Source: Pseudosporangium ferrugineum
GTDB taxonomy: Bacteria; Actinomycetota; Actinomycetes; Mycobacteriales; Micromonosporaceae
Direction of reading: 5' to 3'
Assembly: GCF_003002065.1 (NCBI RefSeq)
Contig: NZ_PVZG01000008.1
Location: 62,001 to 126,000 of the forward strand
Length of the DNA: 64,000 nucleotides
This document shows, piece after piece, positions 17,378-26,873 of the stretch. The position numbers were made by a program, and so were the translations under genes. The notes beneath the pieces were generated by a model. That model saw only the letters and a list, made by a program, of their open reading frames with translations. It made no database searches and was not told the DNA's origin. Each line of letters starts with the position of its first letter. Position 1 is the first letter of the stretch.

Positions 17378-17743
17378 ATGGCACGAGCGGCAACCACGAC
17401 GGACGCGTTCAACGCGGTGGCCGAGCCCCGGCGGCGGCAGATCCTCGACCTTCTCGCGGCGGGCGAACGGCCCGTCAACGACCTCGTCGAGCTGCTCGGC
17501 CTGGCCCAGCCCCAGGTCAGCAAGCACCTGCGCGTCCTGCGCGAGGTCGACCTGGTGCACGTCCGCGACGACGGACGCCGGCGGATGTACCGCCTCAACG
17601 CCGAACCGCTGCGATCCATCCACGACTGGCTCCGCAAGTACGAGCAGACCTGGAACGCACGGTTCGACCTGCTCGACGACGTACTCGACGACCTCAAGAA
17701 GGACGACCTCAAGGAAGCGGAGACACCCGATGGCGACGACTAA
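17378..17743 (+). CDS. ArsR-family regulator
   Basis: The 121-residue protein is an ArsR/SmtB winged-helix repressor: AVAEPRRRQILDLLAAGERP, LAQPQVSKHLRVLREVDLV and a basic wing. The family's metal-binding Cys motif is missing, as in the subgroup paired with SRPBCC (AHSA1) proteins. The C-terminus is charged. It overlaps the SRPBCC gene by 14 bases, so the pair is one transcription unit. Confidence 0.88.
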   Translation: MARAATTTDAFNAVAEPRRRQILDLLAAGERPVNDLVELLGLAQPQVSKHLRVLREVDLVHVRDDGRRRMYRLNAEPLRSIHDWLRKYEQTWNARFDLLDDVLDDLKKDDLKEAETPDGDD

Positions 17744-18221
17744 GGGCACGGCGAAGGTCACCCTCCCCACCGACACCCAGATCCTCATCACCCGCGAGTT
17801 CGACGCACCCGCCCGGCTGGTGTGGCGCGCGTACACCGAACCGGAGCTGATCAAGCGCTGGTGGGCGGGCGAAAAGGGCACGGTCACCAGCGTCGAAGTC
17901 GACCTCCGCGTCGGCGGCGGCTGGCGCTACGTGATGGAGGCCAACGGCGGCTTCGAGGTCGCCTTCCACGGCGAATACCGGGAGATCGACGAGCCGCGGC
18001 GGCTGGTCAACACGGAGGCGTACGAGGGCATTCCGGACCCCGACGGCAACGCCGCCCTGGTCACGCTCACCCTGACCGAGCAGGACGGACGCACCACCAT
18101 GGAGATGCTCAGCGAGCACCGCGACCGCGCCGGCCGCGACTCGGTCATCGAATCGGGCATGGAGGGCGGCATGCAGGAGTCGATGGACGCGCTCGAGCAG
18201 GTGGCCGCCGCCCTGATGTGA
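17730..18221 (+). CDS. SRPBCC (AHSA1-like) protein
   Basis: The 163-residue protein has the START-like fold used to bind hydrophobic ligands: REFDAPARLVWRAYTEPELI, then KRWWAG and GGGWRYVM. In this ArsR-SRPBCC arrangement the product may bind or detoxify a small molecule. The ATG lies inside the end of arsR. No membrane segment or signal is present. Confidence 0.85.
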   Translation: MATTKGTAKVTLPTDTQILITREFDAPARLVWRAYTEPELIKRWWAGEKGTVTSVEVDLRVGGGWRYVMEANGGFEVAFHGEYREIDEPRRLVNTEAYEGIPDPDGNAALVTLTLTEQDGRTTMEMLSEHRDRAGRDSVIESGMEGGMQESMDALEQVAAALM

Positions 18222-18231
18222 TCATCATGGG

Positions 18232-18819
18232 GTGACACGCTTCGGGGACCGCGCCGCCCACCTGACCTCCGAGCTCCTCGCCCCCGCGGTGCTGGTGGCC
18301 GGCCTCATGCTCGTGGTCGGCTGGCACGCCGGCGACACGCCCGGAGTCTCCCGCTGGTGGGGACTGCCGGGCGCGTTGTTCGCCGCCGGCATCCCCCTCG
18401 CGTACGTCCTCCGCGGCGTCCGCACCGGCCGCCTGACCAGCCACCACATCCCGGAACGCGAACACCGCCGCGTACCCCTGCTCTTCGGCATCGCCTCGGT
18501 GACGGCCGGCCTGCTGGCCCTGCTCGCCCTGGGCGCTCCCCGCGACATCCTCGCCCTCCTCGCCGCGGGCGGCGTTGGCCTGATCATCTTCACCGCGGTC
18601 ACCCACTGGTGGAAAATGTCCATCCACGCCGGAGTCGCGGCGGGCACCACAGCGACCCTGACCGCCCTCTACGGCCCGGTCGCCCTCCTCGGCATCCCCC
18701 TGGTCCTGCTGGCCTGCTGGGCCCGGGTCCGCCTCTCCGCCCACACCCCCGCCCAGGTCCTCACCGGCGCAACGGTCGGCGCCCTGATCGCCGCAACGGT
18801 CTTCCCCGCCCTCCGCTGA
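18232..18819 (+). CDS. PAP2-like multi-pass membrane protein
   Basis: The 195-residue protein has five or six hydrophobic segments. The C-terminal half keeps parts of the PAP2 phosphatase pattern: KMSIHAG in place of PSGH and RVRLSAHTPAQVLTGA in place of SRxxxxxHxxxD. The final Asp is replaced by Thr-Gly, so catalysis is doubtful. It starts with a GTG ten bases after the SRPBCC stop. Confidence 0.6.
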   Translation: MTRFGDRAAHLTSELLAPAVLVAGLMLVVGWHAGDTPGVSRWWGLPGALFAAGIPLAYVLRGVRTGRLTSHHIPEREHRRVPLLFGIASVTAGLLALLALGAPRDILALLAAGGVGLIIFTAVTHWWKMSIHAGVAAGTTATLTALYGPVALLGIPLVLLACWARVRLSAHTPAQVLTGATVGALIAATVFPALR

Positions 18820-18883
18820 CCACCCGAGCAGCCCGGCTGCACTAGTCTGGCCGTGCTCCGACGGCTGAAGGGCTGGTACGACC

Positions 18884-19456
18884 ATGAGCGAGCCGAGCGG
18901 CGCCATCACCTACCTGCTCATCGACGGCGAGAACATCGACTCGACGCTCGGGCAGCAGATTCTCGAGCGGCGGCCCAACTCGGACGAGCGGCCGCGGTGG
19001 GAGCGGCTGCGGTCGTTCGCCGCCGAGGAGTGGTCGCAGCCCGTGAAGGCGCTGTTCTTTCTGAACGCGTCGTCGGGGCAGTTGCCGACGCCGTTCATCC
19101 GGGCGTTGCAGTCCATGGACTACCGGCCGATCCCGCTGTCCGGCACGCCCGGCCAGAAGGTGGTCGACATCGGCATCCAGCGCACCCTGGACGCCATCGG
19201 GCGGCGGCGTGGGGATGTGCTGCTGGCCAGCCACGACGGCGATTTTCTGCCGCACCTCTCCCGGCTGCTGGAGGACGACGACCGGCGGGTGGGGGTGGTC
19301 GGGTTTCCCGAGTTCTTCAACGCCGGGTTCGCCGCCATGGCCGAGGACGGGCTGGAGCTCTTCGACCTGGAAACCGACGCGCACTGTTTCACGAGCGTGC
19401 TTCCGCGCGTACGGATCATGCCGGTCGATTCTTTTGATCCGGAAGCGTTCCTATAG
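18884..19456 (+). CDS. NYN-domain ribonuclease-like protein
   Basis: The 190-residue protein is a PIN-like NYN domain. Acidic metal-binding positions appear in YLLIDGENIDSTL, KVVDIGIQRTL and LASHDGDFLPHL. Such proteins cleave structured RNA in processing or turnover. There is no accompanying OST-HTH/LOTUS domain. Its last six bases (CTATAG) also encode the stop of the convergent TetR gene. Confidence 0.83.
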   Translation: MSEPSGAITYLLIDGENIDSTLGQQILERRPNSDERPRWERLRSFAAEEWSQPVKALFFLNASSGQLPTPFIRALQSMDYRPIPLSGTPGQKVVDIGIQRTLDAIGRRRGDVLLASHDGDFLPHLSRLLEDDDRRVGVVGFPEFFNAGFAAMAEDGLELFDLETDAHCFTSVLPRVRIMPVDSFDPEAFL

Positions 19457-20041
19457 GAACGTCGCACGGATCATGCCGACCAGGGTGTCGGTGAGGTCCG
19501 CGGCGGTCACGCCGCCCCATTTGGGGTCGGCGAGCAGGCCGCTCGCCTCCATGCCGGCGATCCCGTTCGCGCTGCTGATCAGCAGGGCCGCGTAGCGCCG
19601 GGCCTCCTGCTCGCCGACCAGGTCGGCGACGACGGCGAGGAACTCGGTCTGGCTGCGCTGGGCGGCGCGGGCGAGCGCCGTGGGGTCGCCGGGCGGGTTG
19701 CTGAACATGAGCTTGTAGAGGTGCGGCTGCCGGCGGCCGATGTCGATGAGCGTGCTGAGTCCGCCGCGTACCTTCTCGGCCGGTGACAGCCCGGAGTCCG
19801 CGCGCAGGGCCTGCATCCGCTGTCCGAGCATCTCCCACGCCTGGGTGCCGACGGCGATGAGCAGGCTTTCCTTGTCGGGGAAGTGCCGGTAGGGCGCTCC
19901 CCGGGTCACCCCCGCGCGCGCCCCCACGGCGCGCAGGGTCACGGCGTCGAGGCCGCCGGAATCGAGCAGGTCGGCCGCCGCGGCGAGCAGGGCGCGACGC
20001 GTGGCGGCGGCTGATTCGACGCGGCTGATCACGGGTCCCAT
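19451..20041 (-). CDS. TetR-family repressor of the SDR-ALDH operon
   Basis: The 196-residue regulator has an N-terminal HTH (TLRAVGARAGVTRGAPYRHF) and a TetR_C_33-like helical ligand domain. It is divergent from a short-chain dehydrogenase and an aldehyde dehydrogenase. Three TGAC-N3-GTCA palindromes in and next to the 72-base gap are the likely binding sites, covering both promoters. The inducer is unknown. Confidence 0.85.
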   Translation of the reverse strand: MGPVISRVESAAATRRALLAAAADLLDSGGLDAVTLRAVGARAGVTRGAPYRHFPDKESLLIAVGTQAWEMLGQRMQALRADSGLSPAEKVRGGLSTLIDIGRRQPHLYKLMFSNPPGDPTALARAAQRSQTEFLAVVADLVGEQEARRYAALLISSANGIAGMEASGLLADPKWGGVTAADLTDTLVGMIRATFL

Positions 20042-20057
20042 CCTAGCCCGCTTGCGA

Positions 20058-20125
20058 TGACTAAGTCACTCGGAACAGTTGACAGCGTCATCTCAACGGC
20101 GCACACTCGAGAGATGACAACGTCA
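20058..20125. promoter_or_regulatory. Three TGAC-N3-GTCA operators and leaderless SDR promoter
   Basis: TGACTAAGTCA (20058-20068), TGACAGCGTCA (20080-20090) and TGACAACGTCA (20115-20125) share one palindrome. The second overlaps TTGACA (20079-20084), a consensus -35, and 17 bases on CACACT (20102-20107) ends six bases before the SDR ATG at 20114. The third lies on the start codon, with flanks AGATGAC/GTCATCT. This is a strong case for TetR binding. Confidence 0.75.
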
Positions 20126-21010
20126 TCTGAAACTCGCGACCTCGTGGTCGTCACCGGAGCCTCCACCGGCATGGGCGCGGCCACCGCGCGGGAGCTGGCC
20201 CATCGGGGGTTCCACGTCCTCGCCGGCGTACGGCGCGACTCCGACGGCGCCGCGCTGCGGTCCGCGCACATCGAGCCGGTCATCCTCGACATCACCGACC
20301 CGGACCACGTCGCCGCGCTCGCCGCCCGGGTCACCCGGGACCCCCGGCCGCTGCGGGCGCTGGTCAACAACGCCGGCGTCGCGGGCGCCGGCCCGATCGA
20401 GGCGACCCCGCTCAGCGCCTGGCGGCACATCTTCGAGGTGAACCTCTTCGGCCACGTCGCCGTCACCCAGGCGCTGCTGCCCGCGCTCGTCCGCAGCAAG
20501 GGCCGCGTCGTCAACATCAGCTCGCTCAACGGCAAGGTCTCCATGGCCGGCTACGGGCCGTACGCCGCCAGCAAGTTCGCGCTCGAGGCGATGAGCGACG
20601 CGCTGCGCAACGAGCTGGCGCCCCACGGCGTACGGGTGGTGGTCGTCGAGCCCGGCGGCGTCCGGACCGAGATGTCCCGCACCGGCCTCACCGCCCTCAG
20701 CCGTCTCGACGCGGCGATGACCCCCGAGCTGAACGCCCGCTACGGCGACCTGATGTCCGCCATCCCGTCGCACGTGGCGGCGTTCACCAAGGCCGGCGTG
20801 ACCGCCGAGGTCGCCGCGAAGAAGATCGCCAGGGCGGTCACCGACGGCCGGCCGCGCACCCGCTACGTCATCGGGGCGACGGCCGCCTTCCTCATCCGGG
20901 CCTCGCGCGTCCTGCCCGACCGGGTCTTCGACCGGATGACGACCTCCGATCTCCGCAAGCACTACCCGGCCGGCGCCCGGGGGCGTACGACCGCGGCCCA
21001 CACCGGCTGA
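20114..21010 (+). CDS. Short-chain dehydrogenase/reductase
   Basis: The 298-residue classical SDR has the cofactor motif TGASTGMG, NNAG, catalytic Ser in NISSLNG and the YxxxK pair in YAASKFALE. The C-terminus is longer than minimal SDRs, as in retinol/steroid dehydrogenase-like members. The start is the ATG in the third operator copy; no Shine-Dalgarno sequence precedes it. It is followed after 28 bases by an aldehyde dehydrogenase, so it may produce that enzyme's aldehyde. Confidence 0.88.
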   Translation: MTTSSETRDLVVVTGASTGMGAATARELAHRGFHVLAGVRRDSDGAALRSAHIEPVILDITDPDHVAALAARVTRDPRPLRALVNNAGVAGAGPIEATPLSAWRHIFEVNLFGHVAVTQALLPALVRSKGRVVNISSLNGKVSMAGYGPYAASKFALEAMSDALRNELAPHGVRVVVVEPGGVRTEMSRTGLTALSRLDAAMTPELNARYGDLMSAIPSHVAAFTKAGVTAEVAAKKIARAVTDGRPRTRYVIGATAAFLIRASRVLPDRVFDRMTTSDLRKHYPAGARGRTTAAHTG

Positions 21011-21038
21011 CCCCGTCCACGACGAATCAGGAGTAAAG

Positions 21039-22460
21039 ATGTCGACCCTCACCCCCACCCGGCTCCACGAGTCGATCGACCCGTCCACCGGCGAGGTCAT
21101 CGGGTCCTACGTCTCGGCCGGCCGTGCCGAGGCGGAGGCCGCGATCGCCGCGGCCCGCACCGCGTTCGACACCACCGGCTGGTCACGCGATCCGTCCCGG
21201 CGCTCGCGGGCACTGCACGAACTGGCCGACCGGCTGGCGGAGCGGACACCCGCCATCGCCCGGATGCTGGCCCGGGAGAACGGCAAGCTCCTCGCCCAGA
21301 CGATGTGGGAACTGCACACCGCCGTGGAATGGCTGCGCTACAGCGCCGCGTCGGCCCTCGTGCACATCGCCGGGCGCGCCGCCGAACCCGCGCCCGGCTC
21401 CTACTACCACTCGGCGCCCGAGGCGGCCGGCGTCGCCGGCATCATCGTCCCGTGGAACTCCCCGGTGGTGCTGCTCGTCCGCGCCCTGGGCCCGGCCCTC
21501 GGCGCCGGCTGCACCACCGTGGTCAAGATGCCCGGCCAGACCGCGCTGACCAACGCGCTCTTCGCCGAGGCCGTGGCCGCCACGCCGTCGCTGCCGGCCG
21601 GCGTCGTCACCATCCTCACCGAGGCCGGCAACGAGGTGGCCCCGCTGCTGGTCACCTCCCCCGACGTCGACGTGATCAGCTACACCGGCAGCACCCGCGT
21701 CGGGCGGGCCATCGCCGCCGAGGCCGCCCCGACGCTCAAACGGCTCGGCCTCGAACTCGGCGGCAAGACCCCGCTGATCGTCTTCGACGACGCCGACCTG
21801 GACACCGTGGTCCCCACGCTCGTGGCGAGCAGCATCCTGATGAACGGCGAGTTCTGCTGCACCGGCTCGCGGATCCTCGCCCAGCGCGGCATCGCCGGCG
21901 AACTCCGCGGCCGGCTCGCGGCGGCGCTGGAGAAGGTCAAGGTCGGTCCCGCCCTCGACCCCACCAGCGACCTGGGCCCGCTCATCGACAAGGCCGGCGT
22001 CGCCAGGGTCGACCGCCTCGTCGAGGAGGCCGCGGCGTACGGCGAGATCATCGTCCGGGGAGGCCCGGTCACCGACCCCGACCTGGCCGGCGGCGCGTTC
22101 TTCCGGCCCGCCCTGATCGAGGTGGACCGGGTCGACGTCCCCCTCGTCCAGGAGGAGATCTTCGGGCCGGTCCAGACCTTCGAGGTCTTCGCCGACGACA
22201 CCGAGGCGATCCGGCGGGCGAACGCCACCGAGTTCGGCCTGGCCGCCTCCGTGTTCACGCGCGACGACCTGCGGGCCCGCCGCGTCGCCCGCGAGCTGCG
22301 CTTCGGCGGCGTCTGGTTCAACACCTGGGGCTCGATGTCCGAGCATTTCGAGCAGGGCGGCATGAAGCAGAGCGGCTACGGCACCCTGTGCGGGCCGTCC
22401 GCCATGAGCGAGTTTCAGTACCTCAAGACGTACGGCAGCATGGCACCGCGGCCGGCCTAG
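21039..22460 (+). CDS. Aldehyde dehydrogenase
   Basis: The 473-residue ALDH has the catalytic Cys in NGEFCCTGSR, Glu in LELGGKTP and the cofactor site YTGSTRVG. AGGAG lies six bases before the ATG. It belongs to the TetR-controlled SDR-ALDH operon. Its stop is shared with the convergent MFS gene within one CTAG. Confidence 0.88.
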   Translation: MSTLTPTRLHESIDPSTGEVIGSYVSAGRAEAEAAIAAARTAFDTTGWSRDPSRRSRALHELADRLAERTPAIARMLARENGKLLAQTMWELHTAVEWLRYSAASALVHIAGRAAEPAPGSYYHSAPEAAGVAGIIVPWNSPVVLLVRALGPALGAGCTTVVKMPGQTALTNALFAEAVAATPSLPAGVVTILTEAGNEVAPLLVTSPDVDVISYTGSTRVGRAIAAEAAPTLKRLGLELGGKTPLIVFDDADLDTVVPTLVASSILMNGEFCCTGSRILAQRGIAGELRGRLAAALEKVKVGPALDPTSDLGPLIDKAGVARVDRLVEEAAAYGEIIVRGGPVTDPDLAGGAFFRPALIEVDRVDVPLVQEEIFGPVQTFEVFADDTEAIRRANATEFGLAASVFTRDDLRARRVARELRFGGVWFNTWGSMSEHFEQGGMKQSGYGTLCGPSAMSEFQYLKTYGSMAPRPA

Positions 22461-23815
22461 GCGGGCTGTCCGGTCCGCACGACGCTCGCGTCCCGGGCGC
22501 GGCGGGGCGCGACCCGCGCGGCGATCAGCACGGTGACGACCCCGAGGAGGGTGGTGAAGGTGAACGGGCCCAGGAACGGTGCCATGCCGAACAGCAGGCC
22601 CGCGACCGCCAGCGAGCCGCTTCCGCCCACCGCGTCCGTGATGCTCTTCGCCGCCGTGTTGAAGCCTTCCGTGCCCGGGGCCGAGTAGGCCAGGACCAGC
22701 GTGCTGATCAGTGGATACAGCGTGCCCATCCCGGCGCCGGCCGCGAACCAGCCGGCGGCGGCCACCGCGGGGTGCAGGCGCAGCCACGCCGTCCCGAGTT
22801 CCACCGCGGCGCCGCCGGTCAGCAGCGTCGCGCCGACGCGCAGCCAGACGCCCGGGTCGGCCCGGTCACCCAGCCGGGCCTGGACCGCGGAGCCGAGCGC
22901 CCAGGCGAGCGCGCCCGCGGTCAGGGTGATGCCGGAGAGCCAGGTGGGCAGGCCGTAGCGGTCGTGCAGCAGGAGGGGGAGGTAGACCTCCGTACCGATG
23001 AACACACCCCCGGCGGTGCCGCAGACCGCGACCGCCGCCGGCAGGCCGGGCCGCAGCCGGTACGTGCCGGGCGGCACCAGGCGGCGCAGGGCCACCGCGA
23101 TCACGGCGAGGGCGACCGGCGCCAGCAGCCACGCCCGGGCGGGGTCGACGTCGCCGAGGGAGCTGAGCACGACCGCGCTGATGGCGACGACCGCGGCCTG
23201 AGCGATGCGGCGCAGGTCCCCGGGGAGCGGCTCCCCGGCGCCGGGATGATCGCGCCCGCGCAGGGCCGGGAGCATCAGCGCGGTCGCCGCCGCGACCAGG
23301 GCGAGGACCCCGAGGAAGACCCAGTGCCAGCTGAACGCGTCGGCCACCAGGCCCGCGACGAACGGCCCGACCATCGACGGTACGACCCACGCCGTCGCGA
23401 ACGCACTGAAGATCTTGATGTGCAGGTCGGCCGGGTAGACCGCCGCGACCAGCACGTACAGGGCGACCGTCTCGCCGCCACCGCCCAGCCCCTGCAACAG
23501 GCGGCCGGCGACGAAGACCGGCATCGAGGTGGCCGTACCGGCGAGGACCAGGCCGGCACTGAAGATCAAGATCGCGACGAGCAGGGGTACGGCCGGTCCG
23601 CGCCGATCGGACCACGACCCGAACGCCACCATCCCGACGACACCGGCGGCCAGCGCCGACGAGAAGGCGAGGGCGTACAACTCGCGCCCGTCCAGGTCGG
23701 CAGTCACCGCCGGCATGATCGTGGTGACCGCCAACGACTCGAAGGCGGCGAGGAAGACGGAACTCCACGCGCCGACGGTGGTCAGCGCGTAGGGCCGCCG
23801 CAGAATTCCGCTCAC
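22457..23815 (-). CDS. MFS drug-efflux-type transporter
   Basis: The 452-residue protein has about 12-14 hydrophobic segments and MFS signatures: DRRGPAVP after helix 2 (motif A) and GRLLQGLGGGGETV (motif B/C region). It is probably an inner-membrane proton-coupled exporter. The neighbouring TetR and dehydrogenases suggest detoxification, but it is convergent to them, so joint control is not shown. Confidence 0.85.
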   Translation of the reverse strand: MSGILRRPYALTTVGAWSSVFLAAFESLAVTTIMPAVTADLDGRELYALAFSSALAAGVVGMVAFGSWSDRRGPAVPLLVAILIFSAGLVLAGTATSMPVFVAGRLLQGLGGGGETVALYVLVAAVYPADLHIKIFSAFATAWVVPSMVGPFVAGLVADAFSWHWVFLGVLALVAAATALMLPALRGRDHPGAGEPLPGDLRRIAQAAVVAISAVVLSSLGDVDPARAWLLAPVALAVIAVALRRLVPPGTYRLRPGLPAAVAVCGTAGGVFIGTEVYLPLLLHDRYGLPTWLSGITLTAGALAWALGSAVQARLGDRADPGVWLRVGATLLTGGAAVELGTAWLRLHPAVAAAGWFAAGAGMGTLYPLISTLVLAYSAPGTEGFNTAAKSITDAVGGSGSLAVAGLLFGMAPFLGPFTFTTLLGVVTVLIAARVAPRRARDASVVRTGQPA

Positions 23816-23848
23816 CGCCGCAACCTAGAACGTCAACCCCGCTTCAAG

Positions 23849-24403
23849 TCAAAGACGCCGGCCCGCATCGTACGCACGGATCAGCCCCCGAGGCGCGGCC
23901 GCCGCAAACGAGATCAGCCCCATCCGTACGCCCAGAGCCCGATGCGGATGCGGATGCCCGGCCCGTTCCAGCGAGCCCAGCCACCGCTTCTCCAGCCGCC
24001 GAGCCCCGATCATGGTCACCACGGAGACGGCCACCCCCACCCCGCCGGCGATGAGCCGCCCCCTGCTGACGGGCCGCACCTCCCCCTGCCCCTCGCCGGC
24101 GCCGTCTTCCACCTCGACGCCGTTCCCGGCCTGGGTCTTGGCATCCGGCCCGGCCCCGGCGCCGGACCCACCCTTGGCACCCGGCCCGGCCTCGACGCCG
24201 GGCGCGGCCGTGAGAGCCGGACGACGTGCGGGTTCCTCGGGAAAGGCCCAATCCCGGATCGACGCGATCCCGGAGAGCGTGACGACCGCCCCGGCCCGGC
24301 TCAACCTCCGCTTGGCCGGCGGCAACTCCCCCGCCGCCACCCACACCCCGGTCAACAACCCCTGCAGTGCCGCCGCCCCGACCGCTCGCGCATAGGAATT
24401 CAT
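23849..24403 (-). CDS. Hypothetical membrane protein
   Basis: I do not recognise this 184-residue protein. It has a weakly hydrophobic start with GLLTGVWVAAG, a Gly/Ala/Pro-rich low-complexity centre (about 65-110), and one convincing membrane segment at about 118-135 (LIAGGVGVAVSVVTMIGARR), followed by a basic tail. It has an ATG start and stands between the MFS gene and a divergent Uma2 gene. Confidence 0.5.
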   Translation of the reverse strand: MNSYARAVGAAALQGLLTGVWVAAGELPPAKRRLSRAGAVVTLSGIASIRDWAFPEEPARRPALTAAPGVEAGPGAKGGSGAGAGPDAKTQAGNGVEVEDGAGEGQGEVRPVSRGRLIAGGVGVAVSVVTMIGARRLEKRWLGSLERAGHPHPHRALGVRMGLISFAAAAPRGLIRAYDAGRRL

Positions 24404-24495
24404 GCCCCCGACCGTACGAAAAGCGATCTACCCACCCGCCACCCAGCGGAACGCGACAGACCGGAGCCGCCGTCACCGAGTGCTACCGTGACGGC

Positions 24496-25077
24496 ATGAC
24501 TGCGGTGCCCGAGTGGATGCGGCCACCCCGCCTTGAAGGCTGGTTTGCCGAGGACCTCGACCATCTCCCCGATGCCCCCCGTCACACCGAGCTGATCGAT
24601 GGAGCACTCGTCTTCATGATGTCCCCCCAGCGATCCTGGCACGCGCGGACCGTCACAGCGTTGGTGGTTGCCCTGTCGGAACAGGCGCCGGCGAAGATCG
24701 AGGTGGAGCGGGAAATGACGATCCGGCTCGACGACCGGAATCGCCCCGAGCCAGATGCCCTCGTCGCAACCGCACCCTACGATCCCGATCGCACGTTTTA
24801 CACGCCCGATCAGGTGCTCTTGGTCGTGGAGGTGGTCTCGCCGGAGTCGGCGCACCGTGACCGTAACGTCAAGCTGCGCAAGTACGCGGAGGCCGGCATC
24901 GCGAACTACTGGCGCGTCGAGGACGAGAACGGATCTCCGGTCGTCCACGCCTACGAACTCGACGCACCCACCCGTTCGTACGTGCCGACCGGGATCCACC
25001 GTCACGAACTGCGCACCACGACACCCTTCACGATCAAGCTCGACCTGGACGGGCTGGTGCCCGGCCGCAGGGACTGA
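24496..25077 (+). CDS. Uma2-family PD-(D/E)XK nuclease-like protein
   Basis: The 193-residue protein matches Uma2/DUF820: HTELIDGALVFM, RPEPDALVATAP, VLLVVEVVSPES and RNVKLRKYAEAGI, which place Asp, Glu and Lys in a PD-(D/E)XK core. Uma2 proteins are abundant in actinobacteria and cyanobacteria; their biological role is unclear. TACCGT ends six bases before the ATG, suggesting a leaderless transcript. Confidence 0.85.
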   Translation: MTAVPEWMRPPRLEGWFAEDLDHLPDAPRHTELIDGALVFMMSPQRSWHARTVTALVVALSEQAPAKIEVEREMTIRLDDRNRPEPDALVATAPYDPDRTFYTPDQVLLVVEVVSPESAHRDRNVKLRKYAEAGIANYWRVEDENGSPVVHAYELDAPTRSYVPTGIHRHELRTTTPFTIKLDLDGLVPGRRD

Positions 25078-25105
25078 TCCGAGCGGCCGCTACCCGTTGA
25101 TATCG

Positions 25106-25501
25106 CTACAGGCCGATGATGCGGACCTGCTGTCCGCACAGCTTGACCATGTCATCGACATCGGAGGTCAGAACCGCCACCGGCGCAGGCAGTCGTAGCG
25201 CCACCTCGGCGACCATGGCGTCGAGGGCGTACTTGTGCCCATGCAGCCCGGCCGCCTTCAACAGCGCCGCACCGCGGCGGGCGCTTTCCTTCGTCACCGC
25301 CTCCACTCGGGCCTGGGACAGCAGCCAGTTCAGCCGCGCGATGTCCACACCGGAGTGGGGGACCTCGATGATCGTGGCGGCCGACATGGCCAGGTCGGTC
25401 CCGTCGCGTTCCGCCTGCTCCAGCAGTCGCATCACCTTGCGGTCCCGGTCGATCCATCCGGAGAAGCCCTGCGAGCCGAGCACCAGCGACTCGAGGTTCA
25501 C
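25106..25501 (-). CDS. VapC-like PIN-domain toxin with altered first catalytic residue
   Basis: The 131-residue PIN protein retains ATIIEV, HKYALDAMVA and VLTSDVDDM, which carry the later acidic residues. The first strand normally reads V-L-D-S-Q-G but here reads VLGSQGF, so the first catalytic Asp is Gly (a GAC-to-GGC change would explain it). Activity as an RNase is therefore doubtful. The GTG start overlaps the antitoxin stop (GTGA), the normal coupling for such pairs. Confidence 0.8.
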   Translation of the reverse strand: MNLESLVLGSQGFSGWIDRDRKVMRLLEQAERDGTDLAMSAATIIEVPHSGVDIARLNWLLSQARVEAVTKESARRGAALLKAAGLHGHKYALDAMVAEVALRLPAPVAVLTSDVDDMVKLCGQQVRIIGL

Positions 25502-25737
25502 GCCGCGCGCCCGGTCTCCTCGGCCCCATGCAGGAGCGACCGAGCCTCGGCCATCTCCTCGTCAGTGAACGCCCCGGACTCGCCCTGGTAGCGATCCAAC
25601 TCCGCTCGGAGAAGCCTGCGCCGCTCGGCCCGCTCGGCCAACTCGGTGAGGTAGCCGGAGACGTTGTCGGTGTGCGTCTTCATGCTTTCCAGCAGCTCCA
25701 CCGGCAGCGTGATGGTGACCTTCTTCGTCCGAGCCAT
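25498..25737 (-). CDS. Ribbon-helix-helix antitoxin
   Basis: The 79-residue protein starts MARTKKVTITLPVELLESM, a classical RHH DNA-binding strand and helix, followed by NVSGYLTELAERAERRR and an acidic tail that would wrap the toxin. It should neutralise the PIN protein and repress the pair by binding the palindrome just upstream. Confidence 0.85.
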   Translation of the reverse strand: MARTKKVTITLPVELLESMKTHTDNVSGYLTELAERAERRRLLRAELDRYQGESGAFTDEEMAEARSLLHGAEETGRAA

Positions 25738-25756
25738 GCCGCGACCATACCATGGT
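25738..25756 (-). promoter_or_regulatory. Antitoxin promoter and operator
   Basis: On the minus strand TATGGT ends six bases before the antitoxin ATG, a leaderless -10 arrangement. It abuts the 8-bp palindrome ACCATGGT (25749-25756). Binding of the antitoxin here would give autorepression. Confidence 0.55.
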
Positions 25757-25776
25757 GTTACCGAAGCTCGAGAGCG

Positions 25777-26862
<1,086 letters not shown>

Positions 26863-26873
26863 GACAGGCCAGT

